Positions 1 to 5,334 of a stretch of DNA of 5,334 nucleotides are shown here, one piece after another; the stretch's first letter is position 1, and each line of letters starts with the position of its first letter. The DNA lies in contig QNDJ01000151.1 of assembly GCA_003644825.1 (NCBI GenBank), positions 1 to 5,334 of the forward strand. Reading direction: 5' to 3'. Both the position numbers and the translations under genes were made by a program. The notes under the pieces are model-generated. The model had not been told where the DNA came from. It did no database searches and was given only the letters and a program-made list of their open reading frames with translations. The stretch comes from Candidatus Zhuqueibacterota bacterium (GTDB taxonomy: Bacteria > SM23-31 > B21-G16).

Positions 1-26
1 AACTAAAACTACATAATGTATAATTC

Positions 27-1643
27 ATGGGTCAATCTAAAGATAAAATAAAAGTTTTTATAGAGGAATATAAGGTCAAAGATGTTCCTGCTAAACACCC
101 TCAATTATTTGAGTTAAAAACAATTATACCCGGTATAATGCTGGGTTTACTGGGGATAATAATAGGATTAGAACTTTTAACCAGAGTAGGTATAACGGCA
201 AACACCTCAATAATTGGTGCTATTATAGCTATAGGATTATCAAGAATTCCTTTATCCGTAACAAGTTCATTTCGTAATCTTTCCAGACAGAATCTATTGC
301 AAACAGTTATTTCAGGTGCAACATTTGGGGGTGCAAATGCAATTTTCCTGCCAATTGGAATTCTATGGTTGATAAGTAAAAGGGAACTCGTCCCGATTAT
401 GTTGTTGGGTGCTTTTCTTGGATTGATAATTGATGCCACGATACTTTATAGAATATTTGATTCCAGGATTTACCCTGCAGGTGGAACATGGCCTCCAGGT
501 GTAGCAACAGCCGAGTGTATAATAGCAGGAGATAAAGGTGGGAAAAGAGCAAAACTGCTAAGTGTGGGTGGTATTGCAGGAATAATTGGTCGTTTTGCGG
601 GTATTCCAATGGATATCTTCGGAGTATGCTGGATTGGAAATATATGGGCTCTAACTATGTTCGCTGCTGGTTTACTCATAAGGGGATATTCTATTACATT
701 ATTTAATGTTGATATTAACAAATTCTATTTACCTCACGGGGTAATGATTGGAGCCGGAGTTGTTGCAATGTTCCAAATAATAGCAGAAATCGCAAAAGAA
801 AATAAAAATTTTGATAAAAAAGAATTCACAATTAATGGAAAACAATTTGGCACAGGAATAGGAAGTGGTTTTATTGCATTTCTTGTAGCCGCACTTATTA
901 TTTCGGCAGTCTCGGGTATATACACTCAAATGTCCCCGGGTATGTTGTTCTTTTTTATAATATATGCAGGCATTTCAGCTCTTATTTCAGAACTAATAGT
1001 TGGAATATCTTCAATGCATGCTGGATGGTTTCCATCCTTTGCAACAACCCTTATATTTTTAACCGGGGGAATGTTAATAGGTTTCCCCCAGACACCATTA
1101 GCATTATTAACAGGATTTACCGCATCAACTGGACCAGCTTTCGCTGATATGGCTTACGACCTGAAGACCGGCTGGATACTCAGAGGAAATGGAAAATACA
1201 CCGAGTTCGAAAAACAGGGAAGAAAACAACAATACTTTGCAGAAATTTTAGGTTTTACCATTGCATTAATAGTAGTAACCATATTTTATAAAAATTACTT
1301 CAAAGGAGGGCTGTTTCCACCCGTTGACCGGGTATATATTGCAACTATTCAGGCGGGTACTTCTTCCGAAACTGCAAAATATCTTTTAATGTGGTCAATT
1401 CCTGGTGTTATTATACAACTTATAGGTGGCATATCTACACAAATCGGGATTCTTTTTGCTACAGGCTTATTGATTCACAACCCGATAGCAGGATGGACAG
1501 CCCTGGTCGCTCTCGCAGTGAGAGCAATAATTATCAAAATATATGGAAAACCTGCAGAAAACCCTATGTATGTTCTCGCTGGTGGATTCATAGCAGGCTC
1601 TGCTTTGTGTGGTTTTATTTCATCAACGTTGAAAATAAAATAA
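27..1643 (+). CDS. OPT-family oligopeptide transporter (integral membrane)
   Basis: This 538-residue protein is strongly hydrophobic, with about 14-16 candidate membrane segments (for example near residues 32-52, 92-115, 121-140, 203-222, 232-255, 277-298, 303-325, 405-421, 484-503 and 512-532). OPT (oligopeptide transporter/YSL) hallmarks are visible: GGANAIFLPIG at 101-111, TWPPGVATAECIIAGDKGG at 154-172, and DLKTG...RKQQ at 378-402, the counterpart of the family's DLKTG-x-RxQQ loop. OPT proteins import small peptides, modified amino acids or metal chelates, probably by proton coupling; the substrate here cannot be read from sequence. The length is at the short end for bacterial members but the gene looks complete. 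The start is ATG 27 because an in-frame TAA lies at 21-23, although no Shine-Dalgarno site is visible in the 26 upstream bases. It leads an apparent operon with DUF1177 and AroM genes. The loop between KTG and QQ seems longer than usual. Confidence 0.9.
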   Translation: MGQSKDKIKVFIEEYKVKDVPAKHPQLFELKTIIPGIMLGLLGIIIGLELLTRVGITANTSIIGAIIAIGLSRIPLSVTSSFRNLSRQNLLQTVISGATFGGANAIFLPIGILWLISKRELVPIMLLGAFLGLIIDATILYRIFDSRIYPAGGTWPPGVATAECIIAGDKGGKRAKLLSVGGIAGIIGRFAGIPMDIFGVCWIGNIWALTMFAAGLLIRGYSITLFNVDINKFYLPHGVMIGAGVVAMFQIIAEIAKENKNFDKKEFTINGKQFGTGIGSGFIAFLVAALIISAVSGIYTQMSPGMLFFFIIYAGISALISELIVGISSMHAGWFPSFATTLIFLTGGMLIGFPQTPLALLTGFTASTGPAFADMAYDLKTGWILRGNGKYTEFEKQGRKQQYFAEILGFTIALIVVTIFYKNYFKGGLFPPVDRVYIATIQAGTSSETAKYLLMWSIPGVIIQLIGGISTQIGILFATGLLIHNPIAGWTALVALAVRAIIIKIYGKPAENPMYVLAGGFIAGSALCGFISSTLKIK

Positions 1644-1649
1644 AAATAT

Positions 1650-1653
1650 GGAG
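1650..1653 (+). promoter_or_regulatory. Ribosome binding site of the DUF1177 gene
   Basis: GGAG lies six bases upstream of the ATG at 1660, inside the 16-base gap after the transporter stop codon. This spacing supports 1660 as the start and tight translational linkage to the transporter gene. Confidence 0.7.
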
Positions 1654-1659
1654 TAAAAA

Positions 1660-2595
1660 ATGTTAAAACAAATAATAGAAATTTATGAACTCCTTGATGA
1701 TTCGAAAATATCCGGAATAAAAGTGGCTGAATTCCTCAAAAAAAGAGGACTAACAAAAATCAAAGTAAACAAAATTAACAAAAGAGAAGGTTCAACAGAT
1801 TTTATCAAGATAATTATACAGGGAACCTCCGGAAAACAAAAAAATGGAAATGCTCCTACTCTGGGTATCATAGGCAGGCTTGGTGGTATAGGCGCCAGAC
1901 CCGAAAAAATTGGTCTGGTATCAGATGCTGACGGTGCCATTACTGCGTTATCCTGTGCATTAAAGCTCGCTGATATGCAGATAAAAGGAGACATACTCAA
2001 AGGTGATGTAATTATCGCAACTCATATTTGCCCGAACTCACCGATTGAACCTCATGAACCTGTTCCTTTTATGGGTTCACCTGTAAATATAGATGAAATG
2101 AACAGATATGAAGTAGACCCTGAAATGGATGCCATTTTATCCATTGATACAACAAAAGGAAACAGAATAATAAACTATAGAGGTTTTGCAATTACTCCGA
2201 CTGTAAGAGAAGGTTATATTCTCAGAATAAGTGAAGACCTGTTAAACATTATGGAATGGACTACAGGTAAACTTCCCCGGGTTCTACCTGTAACAACCCA
2301 GGATATTACACCTTATGGTAATGGTCTTTTTCACCTGAACAGTATAATGCAGCCCTGTACCGTAACGAGCTCACCTGTTGTAGGGGTTGCAATAACATCT
2401 GAAACTGCCGTCCCTGGCTGTGGAACAGGGGCAAACCATATAATCGATATTGAAGAAGCAGGAAGATTCTGCATTGAAGTCGCAAAAGCATTCTCCGAAA
2501 AAAAATGTAAATTCTATGACGAAAACGAGTTCAATTCAATTTTAAAACTTTACGGTTCAATGAGTATTTTACAGACAAAAGGAAATAACAAATGA
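1660..2595 (+). CDS. DUF1177 domain-containing protein
   Basis: This soluble 311-residue protein has no signal peptide or membrane segment and is recognised as the DUF1177 family by its motif pattern and context. Visible conserved-looking blocks are IIGRLGGIGARPEKIGLVSDADGA within 70-93, the THICPNSPIEPHEPVPFMGSP stretch (121-141), DTTKGN (163-168), and ETAVPGCGTGANHIIDIEEA (248-267). The clustered Asp, His, Asn and Glu residues, with glycine-rich turns, suggest a metal- or nucleophile-assisted hydrolase, but this is inference because the family has no established activity that I can cite. The protein fills the usual family length and looks intact. It starts 16 bases after the transporter stop, with a good GGAG site, and its stop overlaps the AroM start by ATGA. 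That arrangement implies cotranscription and probably a shared substrate. The N-terminal 50 residues are a Lys-rich, probably helical/strand region before the core. Confidence 0.88.
   Translation: MLKQIIEIYELLDDSKISGIKVAEFLKKRGLTKIKVNKINKREGSTDFIKIIIQGTSGKQKNGNAPTLGIIGRLGGIGARPEKIGLVSDADGAITALSCALKLADMQIKGDILKGDVIIATHICPNSPIEPHEPVPFMGSPVNIDEMNRYEVDPEMDAILSIDTTKGNRIINYRGFAITPTVREGYILRISEDLLNIMEWTTGKLPRVLPVTTQDITPYGNGLFHLNSIMQPCTVTSSPVVGVAITSETAVPGCGTGANHIIDIEEAGRFCIEVAKAFSEKKCKFYDENEFNSILKLYGSMSILQTKGNNK
2579..2583 (+). promoter_or_regulatory. Ribosome binding site of the AroM gene
   Basis: AAGGA lies eight bases before the ATG at 2592, within the last codons of the DUF1177 gene. It supports the ATGA-overlap start and translational coupling or reinitiation. 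Confidence 0.6.
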
Positions 2596-3263
2596 AAATC
2601 GGTGCAATAACAATAGGACAATCTCCAAGAGATGATATTATCCCAGAAATTCGAGATATCTTAACTCAGAATATCAAGATAATTGAGAAAGGAGTTCTGG
2701 ATGGAATTTCTTCTGAAGATATAAAAAATTTTTATCCAGACAAAACAGATTTTCCTATAGTAACAAGATTGAAGAATGGAACAGAAGTTAAAGTAGCAAG
2801 AAAAAAGATTGTTCCCGGATTAAAAAACTGCATCTCTGAACTCGAAAAAGATGAAGTTGATGTAATAGTACTTCTGTGTACCGGTGAATTCCCCGAAATT
2901 AAATCTGAAAAAATATTGCTGGAACCTCATAAAATAATGGTTAATATTGTCAGAAGCATTAAAGAAAAAGGAAAACTATGCATAATAGTGCCTTCTTCTG
3001 ACCAGATTTCATTAATAAATAAAAGATGGAAACGCATAAGTCCAGATATTATTTCAATACCATTTTCCCCATATTCAGGAAAAGATGATGAAATTATAAA
3101 AAAAGCAGAAAAAATAGTTGAATTGAATGTCGATTTAATAATCCTTGACTGTATAGGTTTTACAAGGAAAATAAAATCTATTCTAAGAGATATTACAGGC
3201 AAACCTGTCCTTTTACCAAGAACAATTATCGCAAGAATATTGCAGGAATTAATAGAAATTTGA
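2592..3263 (+). CDS. AroM family protein (Asp/Glu racemase-like)
   Basis: This 223-residue cytoplasmic protein begins MKIGAITIGQSPRDDIIPEI, the typical AroM-family opening with its GQSPR motif (residues 9-13). Further on are VIVLLCTGEFPEI (91-103) and DLIILDCIGFTRK (181-193). Each ends a hydrophobic strand with a Cys (Cys96 and Cys187) followed by a turn. Two such cysteines in paired half-domains are the arrangement used by cofactor-independent Asp/Glu/hydantoin racemases, so a racemase- or isomerase-like enzyme is plausible. The name AroM comes from an E. coli gene in the aroL region and does not by itself show a role in aromatic amino-acid synthesis. The length is normal for the family. Its ATG overlaps the DUF1177 stop (ATGA), so the two proteins are probably made together. 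The stop codon lies within a candidate terminator hairpin, which makes this the likely last gene of the operon. Confidence 0.87.
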   Translation: MKIGAITIGQSPRDDIIPEIRDILTQNIKIIEKGVLDGISSEDIKNFYPDKTDFPIVTRLKNGTEVKVARKKIVPGLKNCISELEKDEVDVIVLLCTGEFPEIKSEKILLEPHKIMVNIVRSIKEKGKLCIIVPSSDQISLINKRWKRISPDIISIPFSPYSGKDDEIIKKAEKIVELNVDLIILDCIGFTRKIKSILRDITGKPVLLPRTIIARILQELIEI

Positions 3264-3279
3264 ATTCTCAAATTTTTTT
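3256..3279 (+). terminator. Candidate weak intrinsic terminator at the operon end
   Basis: An 8-bp inverted repeat, AAATTTGA (3256-3263) and TCAAATTT (3268-3275), encloses a 4-base loop and runs into a T-rich tract (T 3273-3279). The left arm includes the AroM stop codon. The stem is almost all A-T, so it would be a weak terminator, or a structure that only attenuates readthrough into the amidohydrolase gene. Confidence 0.4.
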
Positions 3280-3287
3280 ATTATATT
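3260..3287 (+). promoter_or_regulatory. Candidate promoter of the amidohydrolase gene
   Basis: TTGAAT (3260-3265) and TATATT (3282-3287), 16 bases apart, give a sigma70-like pair (4/6 and 5/6 matches). The same bases can also be read as TTTG (3259-3262) plus TATATTTA (3282-3289), which resembles the Bacteroidota-type TTTG / TAnnTTTG promoter. Either would start transcription just upstream of the ATG at 3316. In such A+T-rich DNA chance matches are common, and the site overlaps the terminator hairpin. Confidence 0.25.
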
Positions 3288-3315
3288 TATGAAACCTTAA
3301 ACAGTGGTAAATCCG

Positions 3316-4977
3316 ATGATTAATTCCATTCCTTTTCCATCAAGAAAAATTTTTGTTTTATTTCTATCAGCTTTAATTATTCTGATAGGTATTAAATGTT
3401 CCAGAATTAATAAATCGGAGTATTTGGTAGTCGGGGGAACTATACTAACAATGAACCCCAACAAACCAGAAGCTGAAGCAATGATTGTTCGTGATGGTAA
3501 AATTGAGGCTGTCGGTTCCATGGCAGAACTTGAAGAGAAATACCCGGATGCCAATGTTTATAATATTGAAGGAAGAACAATACTACCCGGATTTATTGAT
3601 TCTCATACACATGTTTATGAATTAGGATACCAGCATAGAAAAGCTGACCTTATCGGTGTCAAAACAGTAAAAGAAATGGTTGAACGCCTCAAAAAATTTT
3701 ACCATAAAAAACCACAGGGAAAATGGCTTATTGGGTATGGCTGGGATGAGGGAGAATGGGCATCCAGAGGTTATCCTGATAGAGCAGAACTGGATAGAGC
3801 ATTTCCAGAAAATCCTGTTTGTCTGGAATCTTTACATGGGTTTGCTGGTTTCTACAATGCCCGTGCCCTTGAAATTGCAGGAATAAATGCCAATACTCCT
3901 GACCCTGAAGCCGGAAAAATTTTGAGAAGAAAAAACGGTGAACCAACCGGAGTATTACTCACCGAAGCTCAGGAACTCGTTAACAAACATATTCCTCCAG
4001 AACCATTGGAAGAAATGAAAAAATCTATTCTATTGGGGCTGAACACAATGGCAAAAGAGGGAGTTACATCAATCCACGAGGCAGGTACGGATTCGAAGAT
4101 GGTTAAAGCATTCAGGGAACTCGCTAAAGAAAAAAAACTACCAATACGAGTCTATGGGATGTTAATCTGGTCAGATTCTACTCTAATTGACGAATGGTTT
4201 TCCAGAGGACCATTAATTGACCCGGATGCATTTTTCACCATCCGAACCATAAAAGTTTTTTACGATGGTTCTCTTGGTTCCCGGACTGCACTTCTAAGGA
4301 AACCATACTCGGATGAACCTGAAAATGCTCATATGATAGAGTATATAACACCTGAAGAATTGACCTATCTATCAAAACGTTCTGTGGAAAATGGGTTTCA
4401 GATTGCCGTTCATGCTATTGGCGATGAAGCAAATGAGCGAGTTTTAAGTACATTTGAATCTGTTCTAAAACCATATCCATTCCTCGATCACCGCTGGCGT
4501 ATTGAACACGCACAGGTAGTTTTACCGGATTATTTCAAACGTGCTTCCAAACTGGGAATTATATCCAGTATGCAACCCAGCCATGCTTTAGAAGACAAAG
4601 AATGGGCTGAAAATAGAGTCGGACCAGAAAGAATAAAATACGCTTACGCCTGGCGAAGTGTTCTGAATGCAGGGGGAATTCTACTGATGAATTCAGACCT
4701 TCCAGCGGTTCCCTGGAAGCCTGTATACACTCTTTATTTTGCTGTAACCAGAAAAGACCTCAACGGAAATCCACCGGAAGGATGGTACCCGGAACAGGCT
4801 ATTACTGTAGATGAAGCACTGTATGCTATGACTGTAGCAGGGGCTTACGCTTCATTTCAGGAAAACAAGCTCGGCTCTCTTTCACCCGGTAAATTTGCAG
4901 ATTTCGTTGAACTGGATAAAAATCCAAAAAAGGTAAAACCCGAAAAATTAAAAAACATTAAAGCAATTAAAACCTAG
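3316..4977 (+). CDS. YtcJ-like metal-dependent amidohydrolase, exported or membrane-anchored
   Basis: This 553-residue protein belongs to the amidohydrolase superfamily (amidohydrolase 3, YtcJ/NfdA-like), which hydrolyses amide or N-acyl bonds. The ligand set is complete: HTH (His97, His99) in GFIDSHTH, Lys313 in IKVFYDGSLGS (the probable carboxylated lysine), His366 in VHAIGD, His398 in IEHAQ, and Asp461 in NSDLPAVPW. The SLHGF segment near 172-176 and LGSLSPGKFADFVELD near 519-534 are also typical. Residues 1-27 have a basic SRK followed by a long hydrophobic run and then Cys28. This looks like a signal peptide, lipoprotein signal or N-anchor, but Lys just before Cys28 is a poor lipobox. 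I chose ATG 3316; an in-frame GTG at 3304 would add four residues, and neither has a clear Shine-Dalgarno site. The gene follows the AroM gene by 52 bases across a hairpin, so it may be separately transcribed. The C-terminus ends early at an amber codon; see the continuation at 4978. Substrate unknown. Confidence 0.92.
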   Translation: MINSIPFPSRKIFVLFLSALIILIGIKCSRINKSEYLVVGGTILTMNPNKPEAEAMIVRDGKIEAVGSMAELEEKYPDANVYNIEGRTILPGFIDSHTHVYELGYQHRKADLIGVKTVKEMVERLKKFYHKKPQGKWLIGYGWDEGEWASRGYPDRAELDRAFPENPVCLESLHGFAGFYNARALEIAGINANTPDPEAGKILRRKNGEPTGVLLTEAQELVNKHIPPEPLEEMKKSILLGLNTMAKEGVTSIHEAGTDSKMVKAFRELAKEKKLPIRVYGMLIWSDSTLIDEWFSRGPLIDPDAFFTIRTIKVFYDGSLGSRTALLRKPYSDEPENAHMIEYITPEELTYLSKRSVENGFQIAVHAIGDEANERVLSTFESVLKPYPFLDHRWRIEHAQVVLPDYFKRASKLGIISSMQPSHALEDKEWAENRVGPERIKYAYAWRSVLNAGGILLMNSDLPAVPWKPVYTLYFAVTRKDLNGNPPEGWYPEQAITVDEALYAMTVAGAYASFQENKLGSLSPGKFADFVELDKNPKKVKPEKLKNIKAIKT

Positions 4978-5013
4978 GTAGCAGGCAAAATAGTCGCAGA
5001 AAACAAATAATAA
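4975..5013 (+). other. In-frame amber codon and coding-like C-terminal continuation of the amidohydrolase
   Basis: The amidohydrolase frame stops at TAG (4975-4977), then continues as VAGKIVAENK (4978-5007) and ends with tandem TAA TAA (5008-5013). YtcJ-type enzymes usually end in a strand resembling 'TWVGGK.V' after the PxxLKxIK helix. Here IKAIKT is followed by the amber and then VAGKIV, so the amber occupies the Trp position and one G-to-A change at 4976 (TGG to TAG) would explain it. The options are a premature stop that trims about ten residues, a base error, or readthrough. The trimmed strand normally packs into the small beta-sandwich domain, so loss may be tolerated but not silent. 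Confidence 0.65.
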
Positions 5014-5077
5014 AACCAATTAACTGAGACTATATTGACCTCTAAAAAAGCCCATTTACCTGTAATTATGTATGATG

Positions 5078-5150
5078 AACAATTAAACCAATCTTTACAA
5101 ATTAATATCTGAAAAAGATTGTTTTATGACTTTCAAAAAACTTAATTGTT
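5078..5150. repeat. Nested inverted repeats downstream of the amidohydrolase gene
   Basis: Outer arms AACAATTAA (5078-5086) and TTAATTGTT (5142-5150) are perfect 9-bp complements. Inside them CAATCTTT (5089-5096) and AAAGATTG (5114-5121) are perfect 8-bp complements around a 17-base loop. The inner stem can be extended by four A-T pairs after one C-T mismatch. The inner hairpin followed by TTTT (5122-5125) could act as a weak terminator for the amidohydrolase transcript. Base composition makes some of this expected by chance. Confidence 0.35.
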
Positions 5151-5208
5151 ATATTATTTTAAAATCTATAAACTAATTTAACGATGAAGTTTCTGTAAAA
5201 TGAAGTGG

Positions 5209-5236
5209 ATTGTCGAACTCACGCTCCAATGACAAT
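5209..5236 (-). repeat. Possible dispersed-repeat copy, ATTGTC/GACAAT ends
   Basis: Read on the minus strand, the block begins ATTGTCATTGGAGCGTGAG and ends CGACAAT, so it has perfect 6-bp inverted ends (5209-5214 and 5231-5236). It is richer in G+C than its surroundings. It resembles the 'TGTCATTG(C)GAGCG...GCAATC' intergenic repeats that occur in many copies in diverse bacterial genomes. With only one copy in the window, repeat status is inferred from resemblance. Confidence 0.35.
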
Positions 5237-5334
5237 AAAAATTCTGACATTTTTCTTTAATAATATTCGGAGGAAAATTAAGATAAATAACTCCTGATTA
5301 CTTAATTCGTAATTACCTGATTTAAATATATAAC

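Larger units (their letters stand above)
5014..5334. other. Non-coding 3' region
   Basis: No convincing gene was found on either strand. Reading frames are short and broken; the longest ATG frame noticed on the + strand (5068-5112) is only 14 codons and has no ribosome site. The region contains nested inverted repeats (5078-5150), 7-base direct repeats ATGAAGT (5184-5190 and 5200-5206) and CCTGATT (5293-5299 and 5316-5322), a short G+C-richer block (about 5206-5232), and a Shine-Dalgarno-like GGAGG (5269-5273) that is not followed by a start codon. It is probably the spacer after the amidohydrolase gene and may include decayed repeat material. Confidence 0.6.

Noticed and set aside
19-24. Perfect TATAAT two bases upstream of the transporter ATG
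   Set aside because: A -10 box here would start transcription after the ATG at 27, and there is no room in the window to see a -35 box. In such A+T-rich DNA the match is probably chance.
101-929. Several minus-strand open frames of 60-110 codons opposite the transporter
   Set aside because: They lie wholly antisense to a clearly coding membrane protein, overlap each other and show no recognisable domains or ribosome sites.
1391-1666. 91-codon + strand frame overlapping the end of the transporter gene
   Set aside because: It is an alternate-frame shadow, rich in Trp, Tyr, Arg and Ser with no domain-like pattern, while the transporter frame stays coding to its C-terminus.
2927-3271. 114-codon minus-strand frame opposite the AroM gene
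   Set aside because: It is antisense to a well-supported gene with no independent evidence of coding.
3289-3300. Tiny reading frame ATG AAA CCT TAA just before the amidohydrolase start, as a possible leader peptide
   Set aside because: It is only three codons, has no ribosome site and shows no regulatory codon pattern.
3304-3306. In-frame GTG as the amidohydrolase start
   Set aside because: It adds only four residues (VNPM) before the ATG at 3316, has no Shine-Dalgarno support, and ATG is the commoner start. It remains possible.
5068-5112. Short 14-codon frame in the downstream spacer
   Set aside because: There is no ribosome binding site, and it lies within inverted repeats and is too short to support.
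5269-5290. GGAGG-like ribosome site near the window end
   Set aside because: No ATG, GTG or TTG follows at a usable distance, and the next bases contain stop codons.
1-5334. CRISPR array, tRNA, rRNA or transposase
   Set aside because: No regularly spaced repeats, cloverleaf-like segments, rRNA-like stretches or transposase motifs were seen on either strand.

Overview
The window is A+T-rich bacterial-type DNA, roughly two thirds A+T by eye. It holds four complete genes, all on the + strand, followed by about 320 bases with no gene. Two starts have clear Shine-Dalgarno sites. TGA and TAA are both used as stops, so TGA has not been reassigned. The last gene encodes an N-terminal signal/anchor, which fits a cell that exports enzymes. 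The sequence does not allow a confident taxon; a low-GC, possibly uncultured bacterial lineage is a reasonable guess and no more.

Positions 27-3263 look like one operon. It encodes an OPT-family (oligopeptide transporter) membrane protein, a DUF1177-family protein 16 bases downstream, and an AroM-family protein whose ATG overlaps the previous stop (ATGA). From general knowledge, OPT, DUF1177 and AroM genes travel together in other bacteria, and the pathway they serve is not established. The AroM protein has two cysteines placed as in Asp/Glu racemase-type enzymes. The DUF1177 protein has Asp/His/Asn-rich motifs that look like a hydrolase site. A plausible but unproven reading is uptake of a small peptide or amino-acid derivative followed by cytoplasmic processing.

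A small A+T-rich hairpin with a T-run overlaps the AroM stop codon. A candidate promoter lies in the same short gap. The fourth gene (3316-4977) is a YtcJ-like metal-dependent amidohydrolase with a complete set of metal ligands and an N-terminal export signal or anchor. It may act outside the cytoplasm and supply the transporter, though no shared pathway is proven.

The most notable observation is at the end of this amidohydrolase. An amber codon (TAG, 4975-4977) sits where the family usually has the Trp of a C-terminal 'TWVGGK.V' strand. The same frame continues past it with VAGKIVAENK and then a tandem TAA TAA. This suggests a recent TGG-to-TAG change, a sequencing error, or amber readthrough or recoding. 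The 3' non-coding tail holds nested inverted repeats and, on the minus strand, a short G+C-richer block resembling the dispersed 'TGTCATTG..AGCG...CAATC' repeats seen in many bacterial genomes.
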